A stretch of 64,000 nt of DNA from Panorpa germanica (Eukaryota > Arthropoda > Insecta > Mecoptera > Panorpidae): contig OY783222.1 of the NCBI GenBank assembly GCA_963678705.1, forward strand, positions 2,480,001-2,544,000. Direction: 5' to 3'. Made by a program: the position numbers and the translations under genes. The notes under the pieces are model-generated. The model saw only the letters and a list, made by a program, of their open reading frames with translations. It had not been told where the DNA came from and did not search any database. Shown here one piece after another: positions 23,264-34,614 of the stretch. The stretch's first letter is position 1. The number at the start of each line of letters is the position of its first letter.

Positions 23264-24920
23264 GTGAGTGACTGAAATATACTTATGATATTTTATTAAT
23301 TTTAAATTTATGTTATAATCAATGGCGTTCCGATATTAATGGGGGTAATCTAGTCATAATTGAATCAAGTTTTCAGGGCTTATGATGGGCTGCGACATGT
23401 AGCGCCCCTGCCCCTGATACACTTCTGATTATAACTCACATTCACTACATTATATTCCACATTGACGTATATATACGATACTTACAGATTTGACTAAGTT
23501 ATTGACCCAATAATCAGAAATTATGTATGTGTAAAACTAGTAAATTAATTTAAAATTAATGATGGTTTTTTATATATATCACTGATATTTTAAAAACAAA
23601 GTTTACCAATTAACAACCCATTCCAGTAATTTATTTTAGTAATTAGTAATACTTAGTACAATTAATACCTATTAGTAATAAATACTTTTTAATTGGTATT
23701 ATATTTATGATAAAAAATATTTGGTATATAAATCGCTCAGTAGCCAATGCGGTTAAGTCCATTTTTAAAAGCAATAAAAACAATAACAAAAAAAATATTT
23801 TCTGTAAAAAATATTACGTTAAAACACGTTTATGTTTAGAGGGATGTACTAGTATGTATATATAGATTTTACTCCCGAAATATTTTCATATAAATCCTTT
23901 TTAAAGTATAATCCATACAAATCCACAAGTTGCATATATTACATAATTATTAAGCTATATACTTGTCAAAATGCTTCACACATCATGAAATATATTGTTA
24001 CTGTAGCCCTAGCGGCATCTATGTAACTTACAATATGTTATATACCAATCTCATATGTGTACCATAGAGTCAACTTCTATAGATTCTCATTTGGGTTCTA
24101 TGCTTCAATATATACGAGTATCTAGTGATATATCCGGTTTATCAGAGTCCCGAAAATTCGTAAATGCTACATTACTATAACTATATAGTATAGAGAAAGA
24201 GATACGTAGATCTTCTCACCCCATATTAACTTTAACCACCATCTACCACCCTCCCCTCTCCCCGTACTGTTGATATCACCCATATATCAGCTACTATGTC
24301 CCGCAGACGTTTTGGTAACACGCTCGTAGCGCCTTCTGGCTATCCGGAGTTTCACTTTACAAATGTGCTTTGTCAAGGACGAAGAGGAAGGGGAGGGATA
24401 GTAGTTGTTGTAGAGTGGGGACAAAAAGTCTCAAATATACAGGAATTGTACATCTCCATAAACCTGGTACTAGCGATAGTCAAATATAGGTAACCGATAT
24501 TAATAACATCATAAAAGGAATAAAATTGTATGTTCACCTTTCAAAAATAACAGATCCATGAGTTGTTAATTCCTTTTTACCTAATTTTATTATAACCTCA
24601 CTATATACACTTAAGTCACTAACTAACACAAAACGTGGGTTCTGTCGGCTACAAATGTCAACTGTATTGGCTGTTATTCCTACAGCGACATCTATTATGT
24701 ACATGCGACATCATATATGTTTTTACTGAACCAACAGGTGAGCTTTGTACTAACTAAAGAAATATAATTTCTTTTCATTCTTATAAAGTAATTGTTTGGG
24801 AATCTGTGATAATATTCTCCAGATAAACGTCTTAAAGCGAAGACCGATGTAATGTGAGAATGAGCAACGAAAAAGGGTAGTATCGTTGGTCGTTCGAGTG
24901 CAGCGCCTTACTTATCTCAT
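23264..24920. other. AT-rich stretch without a gene
   Basis: A 65-codon frame at 24,296-24,493 has a G-rich middle but no recognisable feature. Otherwise nothing seen. Confidence 0.45.
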
Positions 24921-24923
24921 ATT

Positions 24924-25016
24924 ACCCCGTGTTCACTTGGCGCGATTTAGAAGCGTTTGTCACATAAGTGCAAGCGAGAGGTATTGCTTCCACATAGTGC
25001 TGGCCTACTCGAATCG
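24924..25016 (-). mobile_element. Possible DNA-transposon terminus
   Basis: CCCCGTGTTCACTTGGCGCG follows TTA. Its purine/CpG layout and the TTA flank recall PIF/Harbinger ends. No matching inverted end was found in the neighbourhood, so the element would be one-ended. Confidence 0.25.
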
Positions 25017-25097
25017 CGTGTAAATTGCACCAACATTTTTATATATTTGCCTTTTTGTATATTTGACAACATTTCTATATGACGAATTATTGTCATC

Positions 25098-25265
25098 TTA
25101 ATCTTCATTTTCATTTTCTTCAATATCATACTCAGATATTACTGATACCACAACCTGTGGTTTCACTAAGATCACTGTCTTAGGTAAATCTCTGTGAGAT
25201 TGCGTTGGTGGTGTTGCCTCATTTGAAGTTGTCTTAGATATACCGTTCACACTTAATGGTGGTAA
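25098..25265 (-). CDS. Open 55-codon stretch, unidentified
   Basis: Open from a TAA at 25,268 to a TAA at 25,098. Reads SKTTSNEATPPTQSHRDLPK, then a valine-rich segment and an acidic end (EYDIEENENED). The composition is protein-like, unlike the AT noise around it. No ATG or clear splice site sets a start. Could be the tail of an exon or of a dead transposon ORF next to the terminus candidate at 24.9 kb. Confidence 0.3.
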   Translation of the reverse strand, partial: LPPLSVNGISKTTSNEATPPTQSHRDLPKTVILVKPQVVVSVISEYDIEENENED

Positions 25266-25474
25266 TTATGTACAGGCCTTTAAAGAAGGTCTTTTTCATT
25301 CTGTGCACTTCTCAAAACATCACCTCCGCTAAACAAATTGGTGCCAACCAATTATAGGTATATGATATTAATAAAGGTTTATGACGCATAAAGATATTTC
25401 AATTATATAAAAGTGTTTCCACTGCCTGTCAGTAAATGCACAATCTTTTGTAGACTAGGAAGAAGCTAACAGTA

Positions 25475-25845
25475 TTATTATTAAATATAGTTTCTCGGGC
25501 TTCCTAGGCACGTAGCCTTTTATCGCCACTAATATATTCTGCGTCCTCTTATACTTTGTATCCCCTTTGTATTCACAAGAATGATCTATACATGGCTACT
25601 GCTGTTATAAATTTCGGTTTCTCAATCAAAAAGGGGGTATTAACAGGAAGCGTGTGCGAAGTCTCTAGCACCGCCCGTTGGATACCATTTCTTGCTATTG
25701 CTGTATTTTTACATTGCCACAGAATGTGGTCAGGGTCTGCCTCTTCTTCACCACATTCGCATTTAGAGTTTGGAGAAGCTAACATTTGAATTAAAAATGT
25801 GTTCTGTAAAAAGCTGTTCCTTAAACATTTGTTCTTCACATTTCA
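25475..25845 (-). pseudogene. Non-LTR retrotransposon 3' fragment (ORF2 tail)
   Basis: The minus frame over 25,573-25,839 reads the tail of a jockey/I-type ORF2: a FLIQMLASPNSKCECGEEE zinc-finger lead-in, then HILWQC. That gives C-x-C...H-x4-C as in such elements. The frame has no ATG; it starts after a stop, so it is 5'-truncated. After the stop, a 3' untranslated part with GGCTACGTGCCTAGGAAGCC runs into TTTAATAATAATA near 25,475, a likely TAA-repeat tail. Different family from the element at 46.4 kb. Confidence 0.7.
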
Positions 25846-25934
25846 TAATCCTAAAAATTGTTTCATATTCAAGATTGTTTACGTAACAGGTATGTGTTGT
25901 TATGTTAGATAAACCTTGTTGTAGTTAATGCTTA

Positions 25935-26030
25935 TAACATTTTGGTTAAAAACGTTACAACAAAATATTGTATACAATACTATTACCTACAAAAAAGCTT
26001 TTCACAAAATTTTTGTGGGAATTAAAATTT
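25935..26030 (+). repeat. Short diverged repeat H, copy 1
   Basis: GTTACAACAAAA..TA..., CTACAAAAAAGCTTTT and ACAAAATTTTTGTGGGA recur in the same order at 26,710-26,825. No ORF. Confidence 0.6.
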
Positions 26031-26473
26031 GATTTAGGTTAGTTATGCTATTCGTAAGCTTTGGAAATATGGTATGTGTTTTTTTTCATATATATTTTTT
26101 TTATTTTTGCGTTAGTAAGTTCTTTTTCTTAAGAAGGGTTGCGCTAGTATATAAGATACCTATATCTAAATATAGGGTTAGGTCTCTTTAATATGTACGG
26201 CATAAATAACAAATACCATATTTCATTAATAGGAAAAAACTCCAGTTATTTACCAAATTAAAGTTCCTTGAATTGTGTCAGAAGAAGAAGAAAAAAAAAA
26301 GTCAAGGAACGTGTTCTGGTGGTTTGAATAGTCGTGGAATGAAGTAAGAAGAAGGGTGCGAGGAGGGTGTGAGGGAGTAACTAGAAACGAGAAAAGACAC
26401 GTCACATCGCCCGACCCTCCGGTCATTATTCTGTGGTGTCTATTTCCTAGTTCCATAGAACCATTAGTAGATA

Positions 26474-26620
26474 TCAAAGCTTCCTGGCCGTCACCCATTC
26501 CTCGTGTTGCCCGAGGGCGTACATCCCGCGCCTGTAGTAAACGTCGCGGCGCTGCGCGTCGTTCGGGATAGAAAGGAACAACACGCTATTTTCTGAATTT
26601 TTATGAAAGTGTACTTTAGA
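26474..26620 (-). CDS. Candidate terminal exon in CpG-rich patch
   Basis: Minus-strand frame open for about 48 codons to TGA (26,474-26,476). The last 32 codons lie in a CpG-rich island within AT-rich DNA and read like ordinary protein: NDAQRRDVYYRRGMY, ALGQHEEWVTARKL, stop. A pyrimidine-rich run before GACGCGCAG (about 26,557) could be the 3' splice site. I do not recognise the family. Other frames of this GC-rich patch are open too, so a promoter-type CpG island is the main alternative. Confidence 0.35.
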   Translation of the reverse strand, partial: SKVHFHKNSENSVLFLSIPNDAQRRDVYYRRGMYALGQHEEWVTARKL

Positions 26621-26709
26621 GCTTTATTTGGAAATAATTTAAAAGGATTTTAATATAAATTACGAGTATATACTATTTAATCAATAAAAGTAATATTTTT
26701 ATTATATAC

Positions 26710-26825
26710 ATGCTGATAACTTTTTGATTAAAAAAGTTACAACAAAAAGTTATAAGTAAAAATTGTAGACAATATTATTATCTACAAAAAAGCTTTTTAC
26801 AAAATTTTTGTGGGACTTATAGCTT
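26710..26825 (+). repeat. Short diverged repeat H, copy 2
   Basis: Partner of 25,935-26,030, with the same ordered blocks, about 750 bp downstream. The two flank the CpG-rich patch at 26.3-26.6 kb. Confidence 0.6.
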
Positions 26826-27511
26826 TCGTGTTAAATACACAAAACTAATTACACTCTTGTTTTTAAGATGGTGGTGGAATTGAGGTGCCTTCACCCCGAT
26901 ATTTAAAATTCAAATACTGGGTTCTACTACTAGTATATACTAGTAACGATAAAGTGAAATTAATTTCAAATTATGCAATTATTTGAACGGGAAATATCCA
27001 TTTTATTGAATGTATGTATTACAGGAAATACACCAGTACCGGGTAATCATTTATAGAATTTTCCAGTTTAATGGCGTGAGAAAAATAATAGATAATAGAT
27101 TTTCTAAGGATAAATTATTACTTAAGTAATATATAACATTTAATATTGACTATTATAATGGTATCAGGCTCGTCAGTACAGTGCCGTTGTATCTAGTACA
27201 GTCTTTTTACTTTTATAACATTTAATAATTCTATAAGTTTTTAGTAGAGAGAACTAATACAGTTTCATCAAATGCAATTTCCATGTCTTTCCTGTTATAC
27301 ACTCTTCTTTCAAGTGACTTTCTAAGTAAACATCATTAAAAAGAGTAAAATGTTATGTCAATGCATCAACAGTGTGTGTTTTGATTGTTGAGTTCAGCCA
27401 AGTGTTCTTTTGTACTCACTGTTTACCGGCAATTTAATTAACTCGTCAACGGAAAAAATCGTCTGAAAAATTTACTAAAGGAAAAAAATAAAATAAAATA
27501 AAAAAGTGATT
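26826..27511. other. AT-rich stretch without a gene
   Basis: Nothing recognisable. Confidence 0.5.
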
Positions 27512-27671
27512 AAGACGACATAGTGGGCGAGAGCATTGGTGCCAAATCCAGAATCTGAGGTTCGTTGTTATCAAGTTAAATTGTTTTTGTACATACATAA
27601 TCGCAAAACCTATTAGGTAGTGGTTATAGCCTACTGAATTTAAATTTCTTTAAATATTGTATTCTCGCTTA
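27512..27671 (+). repeat. Possible tRNA-related SINE, copy 1
   Basis: GTGGGCGAGAGCATTGG has an A-box-like layout, and GGTTCGTTGTTA about 36 bp later is B-box-like. Then follow AGCCTACTGAATTTAAATT and TTCTCGCT. The same order recurs at 34,470-34,614. Classification rests on two copies and imperfect boxes. Confidence 0.45.
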
Positions 27672-30360
27672 AAGTCTGCATTATCTGAATCTAATTTTGT
27701 TTAATTTCCTAATACACCTCTGGTCGTTGTTTCCGGAATATGAGCATCGTTTCTTGAAAGGTGCATGATGCATTGCACCTCTATTATCCCAGGGGAACTA
27801 GGAGTATATCGTTATTATTATTATTATTTTATTATACACTAAAGCTTCCTTATAACATTTCATGAACTCTAAAATATATTCTTGATTTTTGTATAAATTA
27901 TTTTACATTAATATAATAAGTTATTATAAAGAATAAGTAATTCTGATTGTCATGTTTTTTTATCAATAGGCTAGATTCTTTTCTTTATTATTTACTTGCA
28001 TAAGATACTTTACCAAATTTGATTTGCAATTTCCAGTGCGAAAGAAATAATATTAAATGTCCTTGCTATAAGATTTTCATACTATCTCTATTATGAACCT
28101 TATAACAGCTTTATATACGGTTCACTTTACATTGTTCAATGCAACTATTGCTTTACCACTATCATAAGTAATTGATACACTGATAAATTTAACTTATACA
28201 TTACACCCTTTTATAATGCGAATGCCAAATCAAACTTTTTAATTTCAGTCTTTTAGTGCCAATTCTTTATTTTCAGTCTCACGTTGAGTTTGATTGTATC
28301 TAGTTACAGTTTACTAAGTTGAAATCATCCCTCTAATATCCTCCTCAGGGATCTATACGAGTTAAAATGTTTACAATTTTAATATTACTCTATTTTCCGG
28401 ACGAGTTTTTGCAAGAAAAGAAGGAAGGAAGGGTATAGATAACGGAGGTAAAGAGAAAGAGAAGAGGGAAGAATTAGAAAGTTTGTAAGCAGAGGGAGTA
28501 GGGAGGAGCGATTGCAAGAAAGGAGAAGAATGTAGATAGGTGGAGGAAGATAGCAAAGGAGACGATTTCTCAATTCTATGGTGTGGCCTATATCTTCATT
28601 GTCGATGTTGTTATTTGTTGTCTTGTATTATATTCCGCCTTGTGTGTTTTTGTAGAAAAACTTGGTCAAAACCCCTCCTTTACTATGGTGATGTTTTAGA
28701 TAGAAACAAATATGTATTTATCTCTCTGTCTGGCATAGCATTCGTATAGAGAATTACGTCCTTCGGTAGTCTGTGTTATTTTTAGGGTGTGTGTACTGCT
28801 TCAAGTGTTATATTAGGAATTGTCCTGTGTTTTATTTTGTTGTACATATAACGACTAACGAGTTAGTTTCTTCATGTAATCGTGTGGTACTCTAATTAGA
28901 AGGCAAGTTATGTACTAGTTTTAACATTTGTTCTATATGATCTGCAGTTTCTTCTTGTTCTGTACGACCTGCTAAATGAAGCAGTTATATATATCGTATA
29001 ACATCGGAATATTTCGTAATACAAATTTGAAAAAGATATACTAATAACTGGGCAATATGTAACTTAAAAGAGACCGATATCACAACCAATATATTAGAAA
29101 ATAATGAACAAATAAATGAAAGGAGTGATCCTTCCTGTCAAGCACACATACCTACATAAAAGTAAATAATTATTAACCTGGTGCACAGTATTCAATAACA
29201 TTTTCTATTCAACCCTACAGTCTATATATCCAAAGGGTAATTCTATCTTATTTCCCGTATAGTCATTTATACGCCCTTGCATTTCCATGCCACATGGTGA
29301 GGGAGATGGGGGTGAGGGTGGTACGTACTGATACTGTATCCTCTAGTAGAGTTCTTTTGGAATTTAGGGGCAAGGCAGACTTTAAGTAGGAAAGAAGTTG
29401 TTGATACAGTCTTGATGCATTTGATTTAGGGGAATGGATCGTCGTAAGTAGATATACAAATTTATATACAACGTTTGGGAAGGGGGGAAAAGAGATTTAG
29501 AGACGTAGGTCTCAAGATACAAGATTTGGCTAAACTAATATCGTAAAACTGTCATCAGACTCAAAAAGGAAAATAAATTACAATAAAAACACTGTTAGAA
29601 AAAATGTATGTTACTGAAAAACTTCTACATACGGGTAATAAGATCTACACAATATATATAAAATAAAAGTGGGCGTGACCTGAACAATTTCTTTTAAAGA
29701 ATTTCAGTCATAAGGTACTGTTAAAAAGGTCAAGAGCATGGCAATTGCTCTTCTTAGAACGAAAATGTACATATCCATGTATTAATTGTGCCTCAACCTC
29801 AATGCAGTATATGTAATAATTAAATAACAGTACAACACCTTCTGATAACGATGAAAAACATTCGAAACCATCCGAGAAAAACATAATTTCAAAAGACAAT
29901 GGAGCACTGAAAACAAACTCCTACTCTACAAATCGGTATGGTCATATTATATTTAACTGTGGGGTACTGCATGTACCTCTTATATTGAAATAATCCAAAA
30001 TGCTAAGGATTGTCACGAATGCACCATGGTTTATGCCTAATCACATAATACATGAGGATCTGGATATACCCACAGTTAATGAATAAATAGTGCTTTGAAT
30101 CAAAGCATACAAGGAGAGAATACTTGAACATTCCAACAATTTGGCCAGCTGTCTAATGTCCAATAATTCAAATTAAAAAGGAAAGTATCTGAAGACCTAT
30201 TAACCATCTAAACAGAATCTAGGATCTATTAAAATTGAGGGATGCGTCGATGGGAACATCCCGCGCAGGACACTTTATTTACATGTCTATCACTGAATGT
30301 CCTCTAAACAGGACAGATTGTAATAATCTTTAGTAATCAAATAAAAAATAGACAATTAAA
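27672..30360. other. Stretch without a recognisable gene
   Basis: Contains an ATT/TTA microsatellite near 27,813-27,836 and a purine-rich patch at 28,410-28,560. A 69-codon frame at 28,540-28,749 and a 63-codon minus frame at 29,708-29,899 lack support. No splice pair worth calling. Confidence 0.45.
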
Positions 30361-30403
30361 GGATACCATGGAAAGGTACCAAAGGTACCATGGTACCATG
30401 GTA
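30361..30403. repeat. Clustered GGTACC/CCATGG palindromes
   Basis: Tandem, overlapping palindromes: GGTACCAAAGGTACCATGG continues into GTACCATGG. A local sequence oddity with no known role. Confidence 0.7.
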
Positions 30404-31611
30404 GGATACGAAAGATTATTATCGAAACATAGCTTATGAACAAGTTAACAATAAGGTAAAACATTGTTAAATTGGTTTTCGTTGATAAAAACACGGACAA
30501 ATTAATTAATAGTAGCTTTTCGGTAGACTATTGTACCTTACTTCACTGATCATAATGTTACGACTACCACTGCTTCGAATCTAGTGATCTACAGGTGACT
30601 CCGCTAGATTTTTAATAAAATATATGAAATAATATCGTTCCGAATAAATGTTGGCTATCCCCCTCCCACTTCTGTAAGGTATACAGCAGAAAGTTTCCAT
30701 TTAACAAGAATGATACCTTCATAACCTAAAAAACTTACGTGTCAAAAAATCTCGAGATGTTTCTTAAAGTTAGGCAGCGCTACGTTTAGGAGTAGACAGT
30801 AGCTACGTTTTCACTCTAACTCAACGTAGCTGTCTGCAGCACCTGCTACGTCAGTAAAGCTTGCTTTAACTCAGAAATAGGTACAGTCAGCTTATTGATA
30901 ATATCAAGTAATATCTATAAGTATAAACGGGTTCAGACGGTTATTGTATTTAACTAGTCGTATCTATCTGTAACAAAGGCGCTGATAATTTAGTAGGAAC
31001 GTAGACAGTAAAATTTCAATTTAATTGCTGCTACGGGCAAGAGCTTTATGTTATTTTATACATCTTATATCGTTTTGTAGTGTTATCACAATTGTATAAG
31101 TGTGAGTGCGATGTGATAAATATATTATTACACACAATACCAATAAATAAATGTTTTGTGATGCTAGCTAATTTCAAGGTTTATTTTCTACCTATTCTAC
31201 TTGCTAGCGTGCTACAAGGAAATTCAAGCGTTACATTTTTAACAACAAACTACGATATTATTAACATCTTGTTAGATGATATGCATCTCTATAAAAAATA
31301 ATTAATCTTTGATCTAGTTAATATCTACTAAACAAAAAATAAGCAAGTCTTATCTTATCTATGAACACTTTTCTTATTAAAAGGGCAAAAGAAAGAACTG
31401 CGCATCAACTTTTATATTTTTTATTGTACTCATAATCTGTTTGATCTTTCAGTAGGTTAAAAAGATATTCTAAATACATTCTATGATTCTATTAATCCAC
31501 CAAAAGGTGTAGATTTATTTTTCAAAAGCAGTAAAATAGGTACCAAAACGTTGTATATGCATTCTTTAGTAGATAAAATTAACTACACCTGAGAAATATT
31601 AACCCTGCGTG
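30404..31611. other. Stretch without a gene, one stem
   Basis: An imperfect inverted repeat at 30,795-30,836 (AGACAGTAGCTACGTT against AACGTAGCTGTCT) could form a stem. A 73-codon frame at 31,080-31,301 has no recognisable feature. Confidence 0.45.
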
Positions 31612-31812
31612 TGTACACTGGGTCTTTTAAGGAACAGTTGAAATTTCAAACTCCTATTTCCCTATTATGAGTATACAGCGCGCTTCACCTATGCCCCTTA
31701 AAAAACCAGGTAGTGGTAGGAAGTTAAGGTTCCAGCAGCGTCTGGATCTAGCAGTCTACTTGCAAAGGCGAGCCAGTGAAACTTGTCTTTTCCCTTAAAG
31801 GGTCAGTGTACA
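31612..31812 (+). repeat. MITE-like element with 43-codon ORF
   Basis: TGTACACTGGGTCTTTTAAG at the left is the imperfect inverse of CTTAAAGGGTCAGTGTACA at the right, giving a 201-bp element. Inside, 31,667-31,798 is an ATG-to-TAA frame of 43 codons with a basic, protein-like composition (PLKKPGSGRKLRFQQRLDLA in the middle). The ORF may be a remnant of a transposase N-terminus or chance. I saw no second copy in the window. Confidence 0.45.
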
Positions 31813-32689
31813 AACGACGTCAGTATTTTCCAATGTTAGTAAATGCACTTTTTTGCTTTTCTCGTTGTTTTACAGTTTTTTCATGATTAGAATAAATGTT
31901 TTATATAATTTAATATATTATTATTTAGATTGTTTATTTAGATTTTTTTTTATTAAATTCTTTTTTAGTAAATTCTCTTTATGACACTAATTAAACTAAT
32001 ACTAATTATTGTTTCATAACTTTTGTATTTTCAACAATAAGAACTTATTTTATGTCGAATAATCACCGTTCCGTTTATTATGACATGCTTGAATCCGTCA
32101 AATATTCTCCACTTTCAGGTGCACAAATAATTCAATTTTTTGGAGCACACGCCAAAGACACTACATTCTTTCGAAAGCTTATAGTCTAAGGTAAAAAAGC
32201 CTATAACCGTTTTTCTTAATATTTGTTTGTTATAAAGTTACGAGTTTATTAACAATATTCCATTTTTTCCGCGTTTGTCAATTTTTATTAACAACGGTTT
32301 TCAACTTTAAACTTTGGCAACTTCTGGATCATGTATTAGACACTTCAAGAAGTAATCCAGAATTTTTGAAAGTTTAGAAAAGCCGAAAAACTCAACTGTT
32401 TCCTCAAAGATCCAGTGCACACGGAGGGTTAATAAATTAAAAATTATTTTAGTTACTTCATATATATATAATTTTAAGAAAAAATTTAAAATCATAAATT
32501 GGTTTAACACAATAATAATATAAGTACTCGAAAAGTCTTTTAAACATATATGGGGCATATATACTTGTATGGATAAAGCCCCCCTCTCTCTCTCTCCTCT
32601 TCCTCCCCCCCTCGCCCATCCACTGAACTTTATTCTGAAATACTCACTCATACTATTTAATATGTATCTCTACTTATAAGACGTCATTT
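31813..32689. other. Non-coding stretch with CT-rich patch
   Basis: A CT microsatellite-like run at 32,579-32,615 reads as GAGA repeats on the minus strand and sits just upstream of the CpG-rich patch. The 114-codon minus frame over 32,307-32,651 reads through this simple repeat and is not a gene. Confidence 0.5.
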
Positions 32690-32845
32690 TAGATCTGAGT
32701 CTGCGCCTAGTCGTACTGCTAGCAGCGCCGCGTCGCCCCTGGACGGCCGGGTATGGAAATGACTCAGTCGACGCCTAACTATCACTAACGTCTGAACGTC
32801 AGTTTACGCGCGGTTTCGTACCTCCGATACGATATCGGACTTTAC
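32690..32845 (+). promoter_or_regulatory. CpG-rich candidate promoter
   Basis: About 20 CpG in roughly 150 bp, in DNA that is otherwise very AT-rich and CpG-poor. It holds GACGTCA (CRE-like, 32,682-32,688), a GA/CT-rich run just upstream, and TCAGTTT, an arthropod initiator-like site near 32,800. No TATA box at the right distance and no good DPE. Orientation is uncertain. No coding exon could be attached. Confidence 0.35.
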
Positions 32846-33971
32846 CTACTAAATTATATTGTGTTACAAGCGAACGTAACTTTTAAAAACTTTGTGGAAT
32901 GTGTTTTGTTTTTTAATTAAAATTAAATTAAATTTAAATAAAGGTATTTATTTATATTTTAATTTATTTTATATATTAGATTTATTTTTGTGTTTTGTGG
33001 TGTTTTTTGCGTGCGTGGGTTTTCAATAATTACTTATTTTATTTAATGTGCTGTCAATATTTTTAATTAATATAATAATTAATAAACTAAAATTAATTTT
33101 AATTAATAAATACTAATATACATCCATTATAATATTTGTGTTTATTGTTTAAATCAAATAATTAATTTAATTCATAAAAATTAAATAAACATATTATAAA
33201 ATCGCTGAATAAATTTTCGAATTATGATAATTAATTAATATATTCTGATTTATTATAATTCTAATTCAATATCGGTTTTTTCTTTTTTAAATAAATTAAT
33301 AGTGTATTTTTAAAATTGCGTTTTTCGTCTTTTCGTATTAAGAGGTGATTATTTAAGGTTTTAAGAACAACTGGAAATAAATAAAAACAAATCCGGTAAA
33401 CACAAAACTTTTGCAGAATTGCTTTAAATATTTGTAATTTGTTTCTTAAACAAACCATGGTGATATTTTTTCTAGAATGGTTTCAATTTTGCCGAAATTC
33501 TATTAACGTAATAATAGATTTATCATTTTATGATTCTAATAGCAATAAAAATATAGTATTTCTTACGTAAAAGATAATTATATTTATTAATTAAACTTTG
33601 GTAAATTCAGAAAATGTGTTTAGCGGATAATATTCGAAAGTGGAATCTTACAATCTCAGTAAACATAAATGTAACATAGCAAATACGTTTAGAAGTAAAT
33701 ATTACATACATTCATTTAGCAAATAAGTTTAATGTTTAACATTTATAAATATTAAGGTTATTGTAATTGATAATAACTAAATTGAAATTTCAAAATTATG
33801 TTGGTGGTATTTTTAAACAATTCCACTACATTTTAAAGTATAATTTTTGTTAACAATTATTATGCACATAATTCCTTTTCTTTTAAATTTATTATTATTG
33901 GCTTTAACTTATTCATTCACCTTGTGTACGACATTTACATAATATGTTACAGTTATATATGTAATTTTATA
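32846..33971. other. Very AT-rich stretch without a gene
   Basis: Nothing recognisable. Confidence 0.5.
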
Positions 33972-34167
33972 TTTCAAATTACGAGAGTTCGACGGCGACT
34001 CATGCTTAAGAAATGGTTTAAGAGGAAGAAGTTATAAAAACCGCATAAAACTAGGATACGATGGTGAATTTTATTTTATTCGTTCCTATATTCATTATAA
34101 AAAATTTGTTAAACAGTGCTCTTTTATTGTATCGTAGATTTATAGGGCACAACTTGTTTTAAGCATG
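33972..34167 (+). repeat. MITE family B copy, right end missing
   Basis: The left end TTTCAAATTACGAGAGTTCG follows TA. The interior matches the copy at 8,787 (ATACGATGGTGAATTTTATT, ATTGTATCGTAGATTTATA). The right terminal repeat breaks off after AAGCATG. Confidence 0.75.
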
Positions 34168-34356
34168 TTTAAAACCACAATTACTTTGTCAATTCATTCC
34201 CAACATCTTTAATCAAGACGGAAACATTCCCTGGGTCATTAATTCATTTACTGATTTGTCATTTTCTATTTTTGTCCCTTTTGAAGCATCATTTTGTTTG
34301 AATAAAATGTTTGAAATCAAAGTAAGGATACGTTATAATTACCAATTGATTTCAGT

Positions 34357-34404
34357 TTACTGTTTGGGGTAATTTTTTTTGTGGTGCGTGAATCCAAACC
34401 CACG
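34357..34404 (+). CDS. Weak candidate exon (48 bp)
   Basis: Preceded by CCAATTGATTTCAG and followed by GTAAGT. It is open in two frames; phase 0 reads FTVWGNFFVVRESKPT. The splice sites are fair, but such short matches arise by chance, and no partner exon was found. Confidence 0.2.
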
Positions 34405-34469
34405 GTAAGTCCGACGGGGGATGGATATGTCTTTTGCTATAAACCAAATCTTTATTTTAATATATTGGG

Positions 34470-34614
34470 CGACACAGTGGGCGAGAGCATTGATATGAGA
34501 TGCTGACTGCTGTGTCTTTGGATTTGATTATCCGGATCAGAGTTATATTGAAGCCTATTAGTTAAATTTATATATTTGTTGTTTCTAAATATTCAAACTC
34601 GCTAAACACAACAC
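34470..34614 (+). repeat. Possible tRNA-related SINE, copy 2
   Basis: CAGTGGGCGAGAGCATTG, then GCCTATTAGTTAAATTT and ATTCAAACTCGCT, in the same order as 27,512-27,671. The B-box-like part is more eroded here. Confidence 0.45.

Noticed and set aside
28371-28573. Minus frames of 61-62 codons
   Set aside because: Antisense of a GA-rich simple sequence tract.
32307-32651. 114-codon minus frame with GGGRGERERG
   Set aside because: Reads through a CT/GA simple repeat and AT-rich DNA. No protein features.
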